From JBDTCS01 sp039923455 (lineage in GTDB: Bacteria; Bacteroidota; Ignavibacteria; Palsa-1295): a stretch of DNA of 14,244 nt. This document shows, piece by piece, positions 6,947 to 14,244 of this stretch. The notes under the pieces are model-generated. The model was not told the DNA's origin, ran no database searches, and worked only from the letters and a program-made list of their open reading frames with translations. The stretch lies in contig JBDTCS010000228.1 in NCBI GenBank assembly GCA_039923455.1, positions 1-14,244 on the forward strand. Reading direction: 5' to 3'. Positions within the stretch are counted from its first letter, which is position 1. Each line of letters starts with the position of its first letter. Position numbers and translations under genes: made by a program.

Positions 6947-8389
6947 TCAGAACTGAAAGTAAATGAACTGCTGCTGGCCCGTCTTGCCGAAGAAGAGGAT
7001 CGCCATCACCAGTGCATAATAGACAGCCCAGCGAAACCACCACGGCTTTTCGGAAAAGAAGTGGCGCATCTTTCTATGACGTTGCATCAGATGGATTACC
7101 TCCATAAAAAGTATCGAGCAGATCGCAAACGCAAACTGGAATGCATCAAGACCAAGACCATTGAGCATACCCGCAAAACTCAGCCCACTAAAGAGATGCG
7201 TGACGACATACATCGCCTCACGAATCGAACTCGCACGAAAGAAGATCCAAGCGAAGACAACAAGATGAAACGTGATGAAGGCTCGCGTGTATTTCATTAA
7301 CGTTGGATGCCGATCGAGTCCGAGTGATCGGACAACCGAGTGTCGCAACTTCTCCGTCCAGATCGAACTCACGAGATAAAACCCGTGCAATCCACCCCAC
7401 ACAATAAAAGTCCAGTTCGCACCGTGCCACAATCCGCTAATGAGAAATACGATAAAGAGATTAAAATACCATCGTGATTTTCCGACACGATTTCCACCGA
7501 GCGGAATATATAGATAATCTTTGAACCACGTGGAAAGCGAGATATGCCAACGCTTCCAGAACTCCGCTATGTTCTTCGAAAAATATGGTCGATTAAAATT
7601 ATCCATGAGCTTGAAGCCCATGACCTGCGCGGCACCGATGGCGATATCGGAATACCCCGAGAAATCGCAATAGATCTGGAATGCAAAGAAATATGTCGCG
7701 ATGATGAGCTGCACACCGTGATACTGATGCGAATGATCATAGACCTGATTCACAAGCTCCGCAAGTCGGTCCGCAATTACGATCTTCTTAAAAAAGCCCC
7801 AGAGCATGAGCTTGAGCCCATCGGTCACACGTGTATAATCGAAGACATGTTTTTCGCGAAACTGATGAATCAAGTTCTGCGGCCGCTCGATCGGACCCGC
7901 GACAAGCTGTGGATAGAACATGACATAGAGCGCATAGATACCGAGATGCCGTTCAGGCTTTTGATTGCCTCGATAGACCTCGATCGTGTAGCTCATCGCT
8001 TGAAACGTGTGAAACGAGAGACCGATCGGAAGAAGAATACCTAAGTTCTTGACCGGATAATTCCAATGCAGGAATTGCGCAAGATCCGTAAGATTCGTAT
8101 TGAGAAAATTGAAGTACTTAAAAAATGCGAGTACACCGACGTTCGATACGATACTTATCACGAGCCACATTTTTCTTCTTCGTCCTTCCGCATTTTCTAT
8201 GATGATGCCCGCAGCATAGTCGATGATGATCGTGAAAAACAGAATGAGAATATAGATCGGAATAAAAGCCATGTAGAAACCACAGCTCGCTGCAAGCAGA
8301 AGAAACCACCGCATTTTGTGCGGCAGTACGAAATACAAAAAAGTGACGATCGGGAAAAAGATTAAAAACTCGATCGAGTTAAAGAGCAT
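6947..8389 (-). CDS. MBOAT family O-acyltransferase (AlgI/DltB-like)
   Basis: The 480-residue polytopic membrane protein carries the MBOAT hallmarks: QIYCDFSGYSDIAIG (238-252), FWKRWHISLSTWFKDYLYIPLGG (277-299) and SGLWHGANWTFIVWGG (318-333), in which H322 is the family's catalytic histidine; H282 is the second conserved histidine. The N-terminus (FNSIEFLIFFPIVTFLYF) and the length match AlgI-type proteins. Such enzymes carry acyl groups, often acetyl, across the inner membrane for O-acylation of exported polymers. The gene opens a minus-strand operon with the SGNH gene (14 nt gap) and thioredoxin. A TTG-N23-TAnnTTTG promoter lies upstream. No alginate or dlt biosynthesis genes are nearby, so the substrate cannot be assigned and a specific symbol is not justified. 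Confidence 0.93.
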   Translation of the reverse strand: MLFNSIEFLIFFPIVTFLYFVLPHKMRWFLLLAASCGFYMAFIPIYILILFFTIIIDYAAGIIIENAEGRRRKMWLVISIVSNVGVLAFFKYFNFLNTNLTDLAQFLHWNYPVKNLGILLPIGLSFHTFQAMSYTIEVYRGNQKPERHLGIYALYVMFYPQLVAGPIERPQNLIHQFREKHVFDYTRVTDGLKLMLWGFFKKIVIADRLAELVNQVYDHSHQYHGVQLIIATYFFAFQIYCDFSGYSDIAIGAAQVMGFKLMDNFNRPYFSKNIAEFWKRWHISLSTWFKDYLYIPLGGNRVGKSRWYFNLFIVFLISGLWHGANWTFIVWGGLHGFYLVSSIWTEKLRHSVVRSLGLDRHPTLMKYTRAFITFHLVVFAWIFFRASSIREAMYVVTHLFSGLSFAGMLNGLGLDAFQFAFAICSILFMEVIHLMQRHRKMRHFFSEKPWWFRWAVYYALVMAILFFGKTGQQQFIYFQF

Positions 8390-8429
8390 CTTTTCTCGTG
8401 CTGAAAAATGTGGGCCTTAGAACTGCGGG

Positions 8430-8463
8430 CAAACTTAGCAATGTTACTATCTTCTGCTGTCAA
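8430..8463 (-). promoter_or_regulatory. Bacteroidota-type promoter (TTG-N23-TAnnTTTG) for the MBOAT operon
   Basis: On the minus strand TTG (8463-8461) is followed after 23 bases by TAAGTTTG (8437-8430), an exact match to the -7 element. The box ends 40 bases before the ATG at 8389. The -33 part also reads TTGACA, but no good TATAAT lies 16-18 bases downstream, so the Bacteroidota form fits better. Confidence 0.5.
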
Positions 8464-8548
8464 AATTACGGCATTTCGAGAGCGAGTGCAAGTTTTTCTG
8501 AAATCCCCGTATACCGGAGGGACGGCGTTCAGCGTCTTTGATGAATTC

Positions 8549-9055
8549 TTATGTGGCTTCCTTAAGCAGTTTGCTCAGCACCACACTCCGATAAAACAAC
8601 TCCGGCCATTGCACATAACCGACGAGGCGATATCCGCGCCGCGTATAATACTCGCGAAGCTCCGTCGCCGGTTCAGCGGTATTGAGACAAAGCTCTGTTA
8701 CATCCTCTGCCCTCGCCATTGACTCGGCTTCGTCCAGCAACCGAGATCCAAGCCCCGATCCTTGCAAGTCCGGCCGCACCGCGAATTGACCGAACGAAGC
8801 GACATCAACGCGATCCATAAATTCGGTGCCCTTTGTATTTGCGGCAGGATAATAAGTAATGGTACCCACGATCACACCATCCAACTCTGCGATCAGGCAA
8901 TTGCCTTTGTCGATTCGGGATTTTGTTATCTTCTCATCCTGATGCGAAGCAACAAAATTCAACCCGACATCCGCGAGTGGTTTATAGGCGAGATGCAAAA
9001 GCTCCGTTATTTCTAGAAGCGAGTCGGAATTTTCGTAGGGTCGGATAGTCAACAC
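8549..9055 (-). CDS. GNAT family N-acetyltransferase
   Basis: The 168-residue protein has the GNAT core. The N-terminal IRPYENSDSLLEITELL is a typical beta1-alpha1. CLIAELDGVIVGTITYY covers strands 2-4. FAVRPDLQGSGLGSRLLDEAE holds the acetyl-CoA pyrophosphate loop Q98-GS-G101-L-G103. LREYYTRRGYRLVG is the C-terminal alpha4/beta7. It transfers an acetyl group from acetyl-CoA to an amine; the substrate is unknown and the family is too broad to guess. It is cytoplasmic. The ATG at 9055 lacks a Shine-Dalgarno, but TATATTTG lies about 45 nt upstream. About 160 nt separate it from the MBOAT gene, which has its own promoter-like sequence, so it is probably a single-gene unit. Confidence 0.9.
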   Translation of the reverse strand: MLTIRPYENSDSLLEITELLHLAYKPLADVGLNFVASHQDEKITKSRIDKGNCLIAELDGVIVGTITYYPAANTKGTEFMDRVDVASFGQFAVRPDLQGSGLGSRLLDEAESMARAEDVTELCLNTAEPATELREYYTRRGYRLVGYVQWPELFYRSVVLSKLLKEAT

Positions 9056-9099
9056 AATTATGATCGCTCACGCAATCCAGATAAAAAGTTACAACTGAG

Positions 9100-9107
9100 C
9101 AAATATA
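9100..9107 (-). promoter_or_regulatory. Probable -7 box for the GNAT gene
   Basis: The minus strand reads TATATTTG, an exact match to TAnnTTTG, ending 44 bases before the ATG at 9055. No TTG occurs 17-23 bases upstream (the nearest is 14 away), so the -33 part is poor. Confidence 0.4.
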
Positions 9108-9143
9108 GAAACCAAAGCATCCAAAGTTTCGGGATCCGGGAAT

Positions 9144-9188
9144 GGGACCGATAAGTCTGATGAGTCCTATCCGTCCAATTCACCCAAA
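9144..9188 (+). repeat. Degenerate 9-bp tandem repeat array, copy 2
   Basis: Consecutive 9-mers on the plus strand are GGGACCGAT, AAGTCTGAT, GAGTCCTAT, CCGTCCAAT and TCACCCAAA. The order and flanks match the minus strand of the array at 3341-3394, with one unit fewer: the AAGTCTGAT unit is identical and both arrays run into a C-rich TCnCCnAAA end. It sits between the divergent GNAT and PD40-OmpA genes, about 140 nt before the start of the latter. Nothing else was recognised between it and 9325. Confidence 0.7.
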
Positions 9189-9325
9189 CCTCCAAGGAAG
9201 ATTGCATAGTTTTCCCCAATGCTTTCGGTCTTCGGAAATTTCATCCGAGCTCTCGTGGTTCTTCATTGGCATCATTTCCTTAGATTTTCAGGAATTAAGA
9301 TACCGTACGATCCGATTTTCAATTC

Positions 9326-11107
9326 ATGCGAGCTGTTTCCTTTCGTTTTATTCTCGTTCTTTTTGTGCTGGCAGCCCTTGTTCGGACTGGGCGGGCTCAG
9401 TTCGCCTCCACGCCTTCCGGGCAGCCTCAGGGGCCTGTAGCTGAGGAAAGCAAGCTCATAGATGTCGATTCAGCCGATGACCGCCCCAGCTTCACGCTCG
9501 ACGGCCAGACGATGTTCTTTGGCTCTCGGCGATTCTCCAAGGATCCCTGGCGGATTCCTGACGCAAATCCGCAGTACAAATGGGATAGCGATATCTGGTA
9601 CCGCGAATTGCACGATACGGTCTGGTCGGCACCCATCAATTTGGGGCCTCCGGTCAATAATTCGGGTGGGCAGATCAACCCGACCGTGCATCCCAGAGGT
9701 GACTTGGTCTATTACGTTTCGGGCGAAGGCGGTGCGACACTTTGGCAGGCAAATTTGGTCAAGGGCAAGTTTCAGAATCCTCGACCTGTCGGTGGTGAAC
9801 TCAATCGGATCTATAACGCGAAGAGTCTTGCCGGTTCGCTGTTCATGGATTCGGTTCGTCGTATCGTGATGAAAGAGATGGAGCCCGATTCCGATTTGCG
9901 TCGCCGACTTCCCGAAGCCTACGATCTCCATTTTCGCGAGCGTCTCGTGAAGCATTTCAAAACACAAGGCGCTGTTAACTTTGCACTTAATCTTCTGCGG
10001 TGCGAAAGTGCGATCACTCCCGATGGACGCTTCGGTATTTTTTCCGAAAATTTTGGTGAGACGGGCAAATACGGCTTTCAAGGGTTTGGCGAAGAAGATC
10101 TTTGGGTTGCGCAGATCAACGAGAAGGGCGATTGGGATAGTGTTAAAGCACTCAACGGAAACGTCTCGAGTCCATTCGCAGACACCTATCCTTTCATCGC
10201 CGCCGATGGAGTAACGCTGTACTTCACCTCCAACCGTCCGTGCGGTACCTGCGCAGCGGGCACGAGTGGTGGCAATGATATATACGTTACACGTTTCGAT
10301 GGCAATCATTGGGTTGATCCGGTGCCGCTCGGTCCGCCATTCAATTCGGAGCGTGATGATTATGGATTCAGTATTGGCCCGGATGGTGAGACGGCTTATT
10401 TTGTTTCGAATCGTACCGGCCAATCGCGGCTCTATCAAGTCAAGCTGCACGCTCGCGATTCTGCGGTTGCACCGAAGCCTGTTACGATCTTCCAAGGTCG
10501 CGTGACGGACGCGATAACCGGCAAGCCTGTCAAGGCCGAGATCTTTGCAGATGACATCACTGAATCCAAAGCGAAGTTCAGCGTGACGAGTGATAGCTTA
10601 ACCGGAAATTATGTGCTCGCACTTGTTCGCGGTCACAAATTTGGATTGCAGGCGATCGCTTCCGGCTATCTGCCGCACTCCGAGCGCTTTGCAGTGCCGG
10701 CGCATGGTGCGTTCGATCGGAACAAGCTGGATATTGCACTTGCACCGGTCGCAGTTGGCTCAAAGGTCGAGTTCAAGAATGTCTACTTTGATTTTAGTAA
10801 GTCCGACCTTCTAAGCGAGAGCAAGCTGGAGCTTGATCGTGTAGCGATATTCTTAGCACTGGAAAAGAGCACGATCATTGAGATTCAGGGACACACCGAT
10901 GATGTAGGCTCCGAAGACGCAAATCAGAAATTGTCGGTTGCACGCGCTCGAAGCGTGATGAGCTATCTTGTATCGAAAGGCATTGCTCCCAATAGACTCA
11001 AGGCTGTCGGCTACGGCAAAACGCGGCCGATCGAAAAAGGAACTGACGAAGCTGCTCGTGCAAAGAACAGACGCGTCGAGATGCTGATAACATCTAACAT
11101 CAAATAG
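9326..11107 (+). CDS. PD40 beta-propeller / OmpA-domain outer-membrane protein
   Basis: The 593-residue protein is exported: hydrophobic core at residues 7-18 and probable cleavage after GRA (residue 24). PD40 (WD40-like) repeats follow, each with a DG/PRG turn and a YF.S-type strand: around 52-67, 117-132, 227-241, 287-303 and 346-362. Residues ~388-472 (FQGRVTDAITGKPVKAEI...) form a carboxypeptidase-regulatory-like beta-sandwich. The C-terminal OmpA domain (~484-590) contains IEIQGHTDDVGS and AKNRRVEML, with the Asp and Arg residues that bind diaminopimelate of peptidoglycan. The protein should tie the outer membrane to the cell wall. Similar architectures are common in Bacteroidota and relatives. 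A charged, probably helical segment (about 163-225) interrupts the propeller between the second and third repeats. It is the first of four same-strand genes. No clear Shine-Dalgarno; the signal peptide supports this ATG. Confidence 0.9.
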   Translation: MRAVSFRFILVLFVLAALVRTGRAQFASTPSGQPQGPVAEESKLIDVDSADDRPSFTLDGQTMFFGSRRFSKDPWRIPDANPQYKWDSDIWYRELHDTVWSAPINLGPPVNNSGGQINPTVHPRGDLVYYVSGEGGATLWQANLVKGKFQNPRPVGGELNRIYNAKSLAGSLFMDSVRRIVMKEMEPDSDLRRRLPEAYDLHFRERLVKHFKTQGAVNFALNLLRCESAITPDGRFGIFSENFGETGKYGFQGFGEEDLWVAQINEKGDWDSVKALNGNVSSPFADTYPFIAADGVTLYFTSNRPCGTCAAGTSGGNDIYVTRFDGNHWVDPVPLGPPFNSERDDYGFSIGPDGETAYFVSNRTGQSRLYQVKLHARDSAVAPKPVTIFQGRVTDAITGKPVKAEIFADDITESKAKFSVTSDSLTGNYVLALVRGHKFGLQAIASGYLPHSERFAVPAHGAFDRNKLDIALAPVAVGSKVEFKNVYFDFSKSDLLSESKLELDRVAIFLALEKSTIIEIQGHTDDVGSEDANQKLSVARARSVMSYLVSKGIAPNRLKAVGYGKTRPIEKGTDEAARAKNRRVEMLITSNIK

Positions 11108-11130
11108 TCTTGTACATATAACTAATTATC

Positions 11131-11922
11131 GTGGAGATTCGCACGGTTCGCAATATTCGAATTGCTTTTGATCTTCGCACGGGTGGCGATGAACTCGTGG
11201 TGTTCATTCACGGTGTAGGTGCAGATCGGACATCGTGGAAATATCAGCTCGAAGCATTTCAGAATGCCGGTTACTCTGTGGCCGCGATCGATATGCGTGG
11301 CTCGGGTGATTCGCAATCTCGGGATGAACACGGAGCGCTACTCAAGATTGATCTCGAAGAATTTGCACGTGACGTTGATGCGCTGATTCGTGAACTCGGT
11401 TTTTCCAAAGCGCATTGGGTCGGCAACTCGAAAGGTGGTGTGATTATTCTCGAAGCGCTTTTGCTTGGGCTCGCTTCGGTAGATAAAATCGTACTCTGCA
11501 ATACTTTTGCGAAGCATCCTGATTCGGCAGCGATTCTGCCACGCGCTGCTGCCGCACTTCGACAAAAGACGATGCCGGAGTTTGCCGCTGAAAGGATTCC
11601 GCTGGTGCTAAAGCCAGATATTGATGCGGCAACGTTAGCTGAAGCAATTTATGCGATGGCTCGGAAGGATCCCGAGGCTTATCTCGCTTCGTGGCAAGCA
11701 ACCTGGTCTCCAGATTTCCGTGGAATGCTCTCGAGCATCACAAACCCTACGCTTGTTGTGAGTTCGACGCTCGACATGATCACTCCCACTGCGCTTTCGG
11801 ATGAGCTCGCTTGTCACATTCCCCATGCGAAACTTGTCGTGCTCGAGGGAGCCGGGCATATTTCCAATTTAGATCAACCGGAAGCATTTAATCAGGCGGT
11901 TCTTGCGTTTCTTCAGTCGTGA
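11131..11922 (+). CDS. Alpha/beta hydrolase
   Basis: The 263-residue protein has the alpha/beta-hydrolase fold of the 3-oxoadipate enol-lactonase/esterase type. VVFIHGVGADRTSW (23-36) gives the oxyanion HG. IDMRGSGDS is the next conserved turn. VGNSKGG (97-103) is the nucleophile elbow with S100. D215 (SSTLDMITP) and H243 (GAGHISN) complete the triad, and the C-terminus DQPEAFNQAVLAFL is typical. It should be a cytoplasmic esterase, lactonase or thioesterase with a small-molecule substrate that cannot be named from sequence. Translation appears to start at GTG 11131, 23 nt after the PD40-OmpA stop, since no ATG lies before the conserved core. No Shine-Dalgarno is seen, so coupling to the upstream gene is likely. 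Confidence 0.88.
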   Translation: MEIRTVRNIRIAFDLRTGGDELVVFIHGVGADRTSWKYQLEAFQNAGYSVAAIDMRGSGDSQSRDEHGALLKIDLEEFARDVDALIRELGFSKAHWVGNSKGGVIILEALLLGLASVDKIVLCNTFAKHPDSAAILPRAAAALRQKTMPEFAAERIPLVLKPDIDAATLAEAIYAMARKDPEAYLASWQATWSPDFRGMLSSITNPTLVVSSTLDMITPTALSDELACHIPHAKLVVLEGAGHISNLDQPEAFNQAVLAFLQS

Positions 11923-11954
11923 AATTCTGATCCCGTTTCTAATCTTCTTTGCCC

Positions 11955-13859
11955 ATGAGAAAGTTTAGTTTCTTTAGCGCTGTTGCGCTTTCGCTCTTTG
12001 TTATTCAACCAATTCACGCGCAGACCTCACCCAGTGGTAAGGTTTTGCTCACACCGTATCTTTCGATGCGAGGTGCGGGTGCTCCGGCATTGAGTCCGGA
12101 TGGTAAATGGATCGTCTATACGAGTAGCGTTTCGGGTACGCCACAGCTTTGGAAAATTCCTGCTGCGGCAGCATCTAATGGGTATGCATTTTGGCCTGAT
12201 CAACTCACCTTCTATTCCGAAGCGATCGGCGGTGCAGAGTTCTCACCGGATGGGAATTGGATTCTCTTCAACAAAGATATCGGTGGTAATGAGAAGCATC
12301 AGCTATTTCTGATGCCGATGAATGGTGGCACGCCGGATACATTGACACATAATCCGAATGCGATATTCAGCGGTGGGTTTTCACATGATGGGAAAAGCAT
12401 TATCTATACATCCAACGAGCGCAACGATGCGTTCTTCGATGTGTATAGGATGGATATGGCCACTCGCACATCAAAACTGGTTCACCAATCCGATCACTCA
12501 AACTCGCTCATCGGTATGAGCCCGGATGATAAGTGGATTATTATTAGTCGTGATTCCGGCAACGCAAATGATTATGTGTTTGCAATTGATCTGGAACATG
12601 ATAAACCCACCGACGAACCTCGACTCCTCACGCCACACACGGAAGATGCGAATTATGGCGGCTTCACGATCTCGCCGGATTCGAAGACGCTCTACTTCTT
12701 TACGAATCAAGGGCAGGAATATATGAGTCGTGCTTCGATCGCGTTCACGAAGCCGGATGCTGAGGTCAAATTCCGCGATCACTCGAGTTGGGATATCGAT
12801 CAGGATGTGTTCAGCGAAGATGGTCGCATCGAAGTGATGAGTCGTAACATTGATGGCATGAGTATGATGAGCCTCTTCGATGTGAAGGCGCACAAAGAAC
12901 TCCCGACTCCGAAATTACCGGAGAATGGATTTATTTCGAATCTGCAAGTATCGCGAGATGGAAATATTGTTGCGTTCAACTTTACATCACCGCGAGAGGT
13001 TGGTGCCATTTATGTGTTCGATCGCAAGCGCAACGTTACAGAGCCTATTACACGCCCGAACTATGCAGGGCTTGATCCGGCAGCATTCGCGACTTCCGAG
13101 CTAATTCATTATCCGTCGTTCGATGGACACATGATCCCCGCTTATTTTTATCAGGCGACAGCAAAGCACAATGAGCGCGCACCAGTGATCGTGATGATGC
13201 ATGGTGGTCCGGAGAGTCAGGAGCGACCATGGTTCAATCCGCTCGCACAATATTTTGTTGCGCGTGGATACGGAGTGTTGATTCCGAATGTTCGTGGCTC
13301 GACCGGTTATGGCAAAGCATACTCTGCGGCTGATAACACAACGAAGCGTATGACGAGTGTGCGCGATATGGAGTTTGCCGGTCGCTGGCTTGCTAAGCAG
13401 CCGACTGTGGATTCGAATAAGCGCGTGATCTATGGTGGCTCCTACGGCGGCTTTATGTCGCTCGCAGGTATGACGATGCAACCGGATATCTGGACGGCGG
13501 GAGTTGATCTTTTTGGTATTGCTAATTTTCTTTCCTTCCTTCGGAATACCGGTGCGTGGCGTGCGCAGAACAGAATGGCTGAGTACGGAAATCCTGATCG
13601 CGATTCCGCATTCTTGTATGATATTTCGCCGATCAATCATGTCGATAATATCAAGCATCCACTTTTTGTGTATCAAGGCAAAAACGATCCTCGAGTACCG
13701 GTGAGTGAGGCAGAGCAGATTGTAGAGGCTGTAAAGAAGCGAGGCATTGAGGTAGAATACATTTTGTTGCCGGATGAAGGTCACGGGCTTTCGAAGCGTG
13801 ATAACAGAGTGAAAGTGATTACCGCGATTGTCGATTTTCTGGATAGAGTGTTGAAATAA
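11955..13859 (+). CDS. Exported S9 (prolyl oligopeptidase) family serine peptidase
   Basis: Counting from the ATG at 11955, this is a 634-residue protein with a signal peptide (MRKFSFFSAVALSLFVIQ, probable cleavage after IHA, residue 22). Residues about 35-370 form a beta-propeller of PD40-type repeats (ALSPDGKWIVYTSS, EFSPDGNWILFN, GFSHDGKSIIYTSN, TISPDSKTLYFFTN) that gates access. The C-terminal alpha/beta-hydrolase domain carries GGSYGGF with S496, D578 in GKNDPRVP and H610 in DEGHG, so all triad residues are present. Such enzymes act as dipeptidyl/acylaminoacyl peptidases on oligopeptides, here probably in the periplasm. A TTG six bases upstream would add two residues but is less likely. 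It follows the alpha/beta hydrolase by 32 nt and precedes the flavin reductase gene by 8 nt. Confidence 0.93.
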   Translation: MRKFSFFSAVALSLFVIQPIHAQTSPSGKVLLTPYLSMRGAGAPALSPDGKWIVYTSSVSGTPQLWKIPAAAASNGYAFWPDQLTFYSEAIGGAEFSPDGNWILFNKDIGGNEKHQLFLMPMNGGTPDTLTHNPNAIFSGGFSHDGKSIIYTSNERNDAFFDVYRMDMATRTSKLVHQSDHSNSLIGMSPDDKWIIISRDSGNANDYVFAIDLEHDKPTDEPRLLTPHTEDANYGGFTISPDSKTLYFFTNQGQEYMSRASIAFTKPDAEVKFRDHSSWDIDQDVFSEDGRIEVMSRNIDGMSMMSLFDVKAHKELPTPKLPENGFISNLQVSRDGNIVAFNFTSPREVGAIYVFDRKRNVTEPITRPNYAGLDPAAFATSELIHYPSFDGHMIPAYFYQATAKHNERAPVIVMMHGGPESQERPWFNPLAQYFVARGYGVLIPNVRGSTGYGKAYSAADNTTKRMTSVRDMEFAGRWLAKQPTVDSNKRVIYGGSYGGFMSLAGMTMQPDIWTAGVDLFGIANFLSFLRNTGAWRAQNRMAEYGNPDRDSAFLYDISPINHVDNIKHPLFVYQGKNDPRVPVSEAEQIVEAVKKRGIEVEYILLPDEGHGLSKRDNRVKVITAIVDFLDRVLK

Positions 13860-13867
13860 TTATTCGT

Positions 13868-14244
13868 ATGCGAAGTTTTGATCCTGCGGAGTTGCCATTT
13901 TCGGAGACGCATCGTATCTTGCTCGGCGGTGTTGCACCACGACCGATCGCGTTTGTATCGACCTTCGACAAGGAAGGACGGAATAATCTCGCGCCATTCA
14001 GCTTCTTTAATGCATTCGGTGTGAACCCCCCGATCATTTGTTTTAGTCCGGCTTATGCAGGACGGACGGGATTGCCGAAGGACTCCTTTCTAAATATTCT
14101 CGAGACGAAGGAGTGCGCAGTTAGCATTGTATCCTATGCAATGCTCGATCAGATGAATCTTGCTGCGGCGCCTTTTGCGCGTGGAGTCGATGAGTTTGTG
14201 AAGTCGGGATTTACGAAGCTTCCGAGCGTGAAGGTTGCACCTCC
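13868..14244 (+). CDS. Flavin reductase-like (FMN-binding split barrel) protein, C-terminus cut by window end
   Basis: From the ATG at 13868, 125 codons are open to the window edge. The N-terminus matches the DIM6/NTAB-type flavin reductase domain: FDPAELPFSETHRILLGGVAPRPIAFVST, then the FMN-contacting NLAPFSFFNAFGVNPP and IICFSPA. These proteins bind FMN and reduce flavin with NAD(P)H or act on small substrates; the function here is open. About 80-100 residues are expected to be missing, judging by the family's usual ~200. The gene begins 8 nt after the S9 peptidase stop and is presumably co-transcribed. There is no Shine-Dalgarno. Confidence 0.88.
   Translation, partial: MRSFDPAELPFSETHRILLGGVAPRPIAFVSTFDKEGRNNLAPFSFFNAFGVNPPIICFSPAYAGRTGLPKDSFLNILETKECAVSIVSYAMLDQMNLAAAPFARGVDEFVKSGFTKLPSVKVAP

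Noticed and set aside
7544..8044. Plus-strand open frame of 166 codons opposite the MBOAT gene
   Set aside because: Highly charged antisense of a membrane protein; the MBOAT frame explains the region.
8503..8519. Possible terminator hairpin after the GNAT gene (minus strand, CGG/CCG arms)
   Set aside because: Only about five base pairs and no following T-run.
8408..8722. Plus-strand open frame starting in the MBOAT/GNAT gap
   Set aside because: It runs into the GNAT gene on the opposite strand, has no ribosome site and no recognisable domain.
9470..10495. Long minus-strand open frame (341 codons) opposite the PD40-OmpA gene
   Set aside because: It lies wholly inside a well-supported gene, has no recognisable domain and an Ile/Arg-rich composition expected of an antisense shadow.
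11108..11130. AGTCTTGTA-like 9-mer before the alpha/beta hydrolase, resembling one repeat unit
   Set aside because: A single imperfect unit with no neighbours in register; not distinguishable from chance.
13101..13784. Minus-strand open frame of 227 codons opposite the S9 peptidase catalytic domain
   Set aside because: The plus strand has an intact catalytic triad here; the antisense product has biased composition and no domain.

Overview
The window holds 15 credible protein-coding genes, densely packed on both strands, and no recognisable RNA gene, insertion sequence, CRISPR array or phage. Base composition looks even, near half G+C by eye. The lineage is an inference. Several genes have a TAnnTTTG box about 40 nt upstream of the start, the -7 element of Bacteroidota primary-sigma promoters. 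Most starts lack a clear Shine-Dalgarno sequence. A PD40-propeller/OmpA protein of a type common in the Bacteroidota/Chlorobi (FCB) group is present. A member of that group, possibly a Chlorobi/Ignavibacteria/Kapabacteria-like bacterium, is the best guess.

Layout. (1) 1-1127, minus: a Fic-domain AMP-transferase cut at its C-terminus by the window edge, divergent from (2) 1335-3044, plus: an acyl-CoA synthetase-like adenylate-forming enzyme. (3) 3064-4958, minus: an exported probable beta-barrel protein, a Trm112-like zinc-ribbon protein, a class I SAM methyltransferase, then a 72-residue orphan. (4) 5120-5596, plus: an Ogt-type DNA repair methyltransferase, convergent with and overlapping by 4 nt the next minus operon. 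(5) 5593-8389, minus: MBOAT O-acyltransferase, SGNH/DltD-like partner and thioredoxin. (6) 8549-9055, minus: a GNAT acetyltransferase. (7) 9326-14244, plus: PD40-OmpA outer-membrane protein, alpha/beta hydrolase, exported S9 prolyl oligopeptidase-family peptidase and a flavin reductase-like protein cut by the window end, with gaps of 8 to 32 nt (taking the ATG start of the peptidase).

How the genes may work together. The MBOAT and SGNH proteins are expected to acylate a cell-surface glycan or other exported substrate. The small zinc-ribbon protein and the methyltransferase, 3 nt apart, look like an activator/catalytic-subunit pair. The PD40-OmpA protein and the S9 peptidase act outside the inner membrane. 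The other genes appear to be independent housekeeping or accessory functions.

The most unusual non-coding feature is a degenerate 9-bp tandem repeat (consensus close to AAGTCCTAT) found twice, at 3341-3394 (minus sense) and 9144-9188 (plus sense). The two copies share an exact 11-mer and are homologous in inverted orientation. One copy supplies the stop codon of the methyltransferase. Each lies upstream of, and in the same sense as, the next gene. No stretch over 300 nt lacks a gene. The largest gap (9056-9325) holds one repeat copy and a probable promoter.
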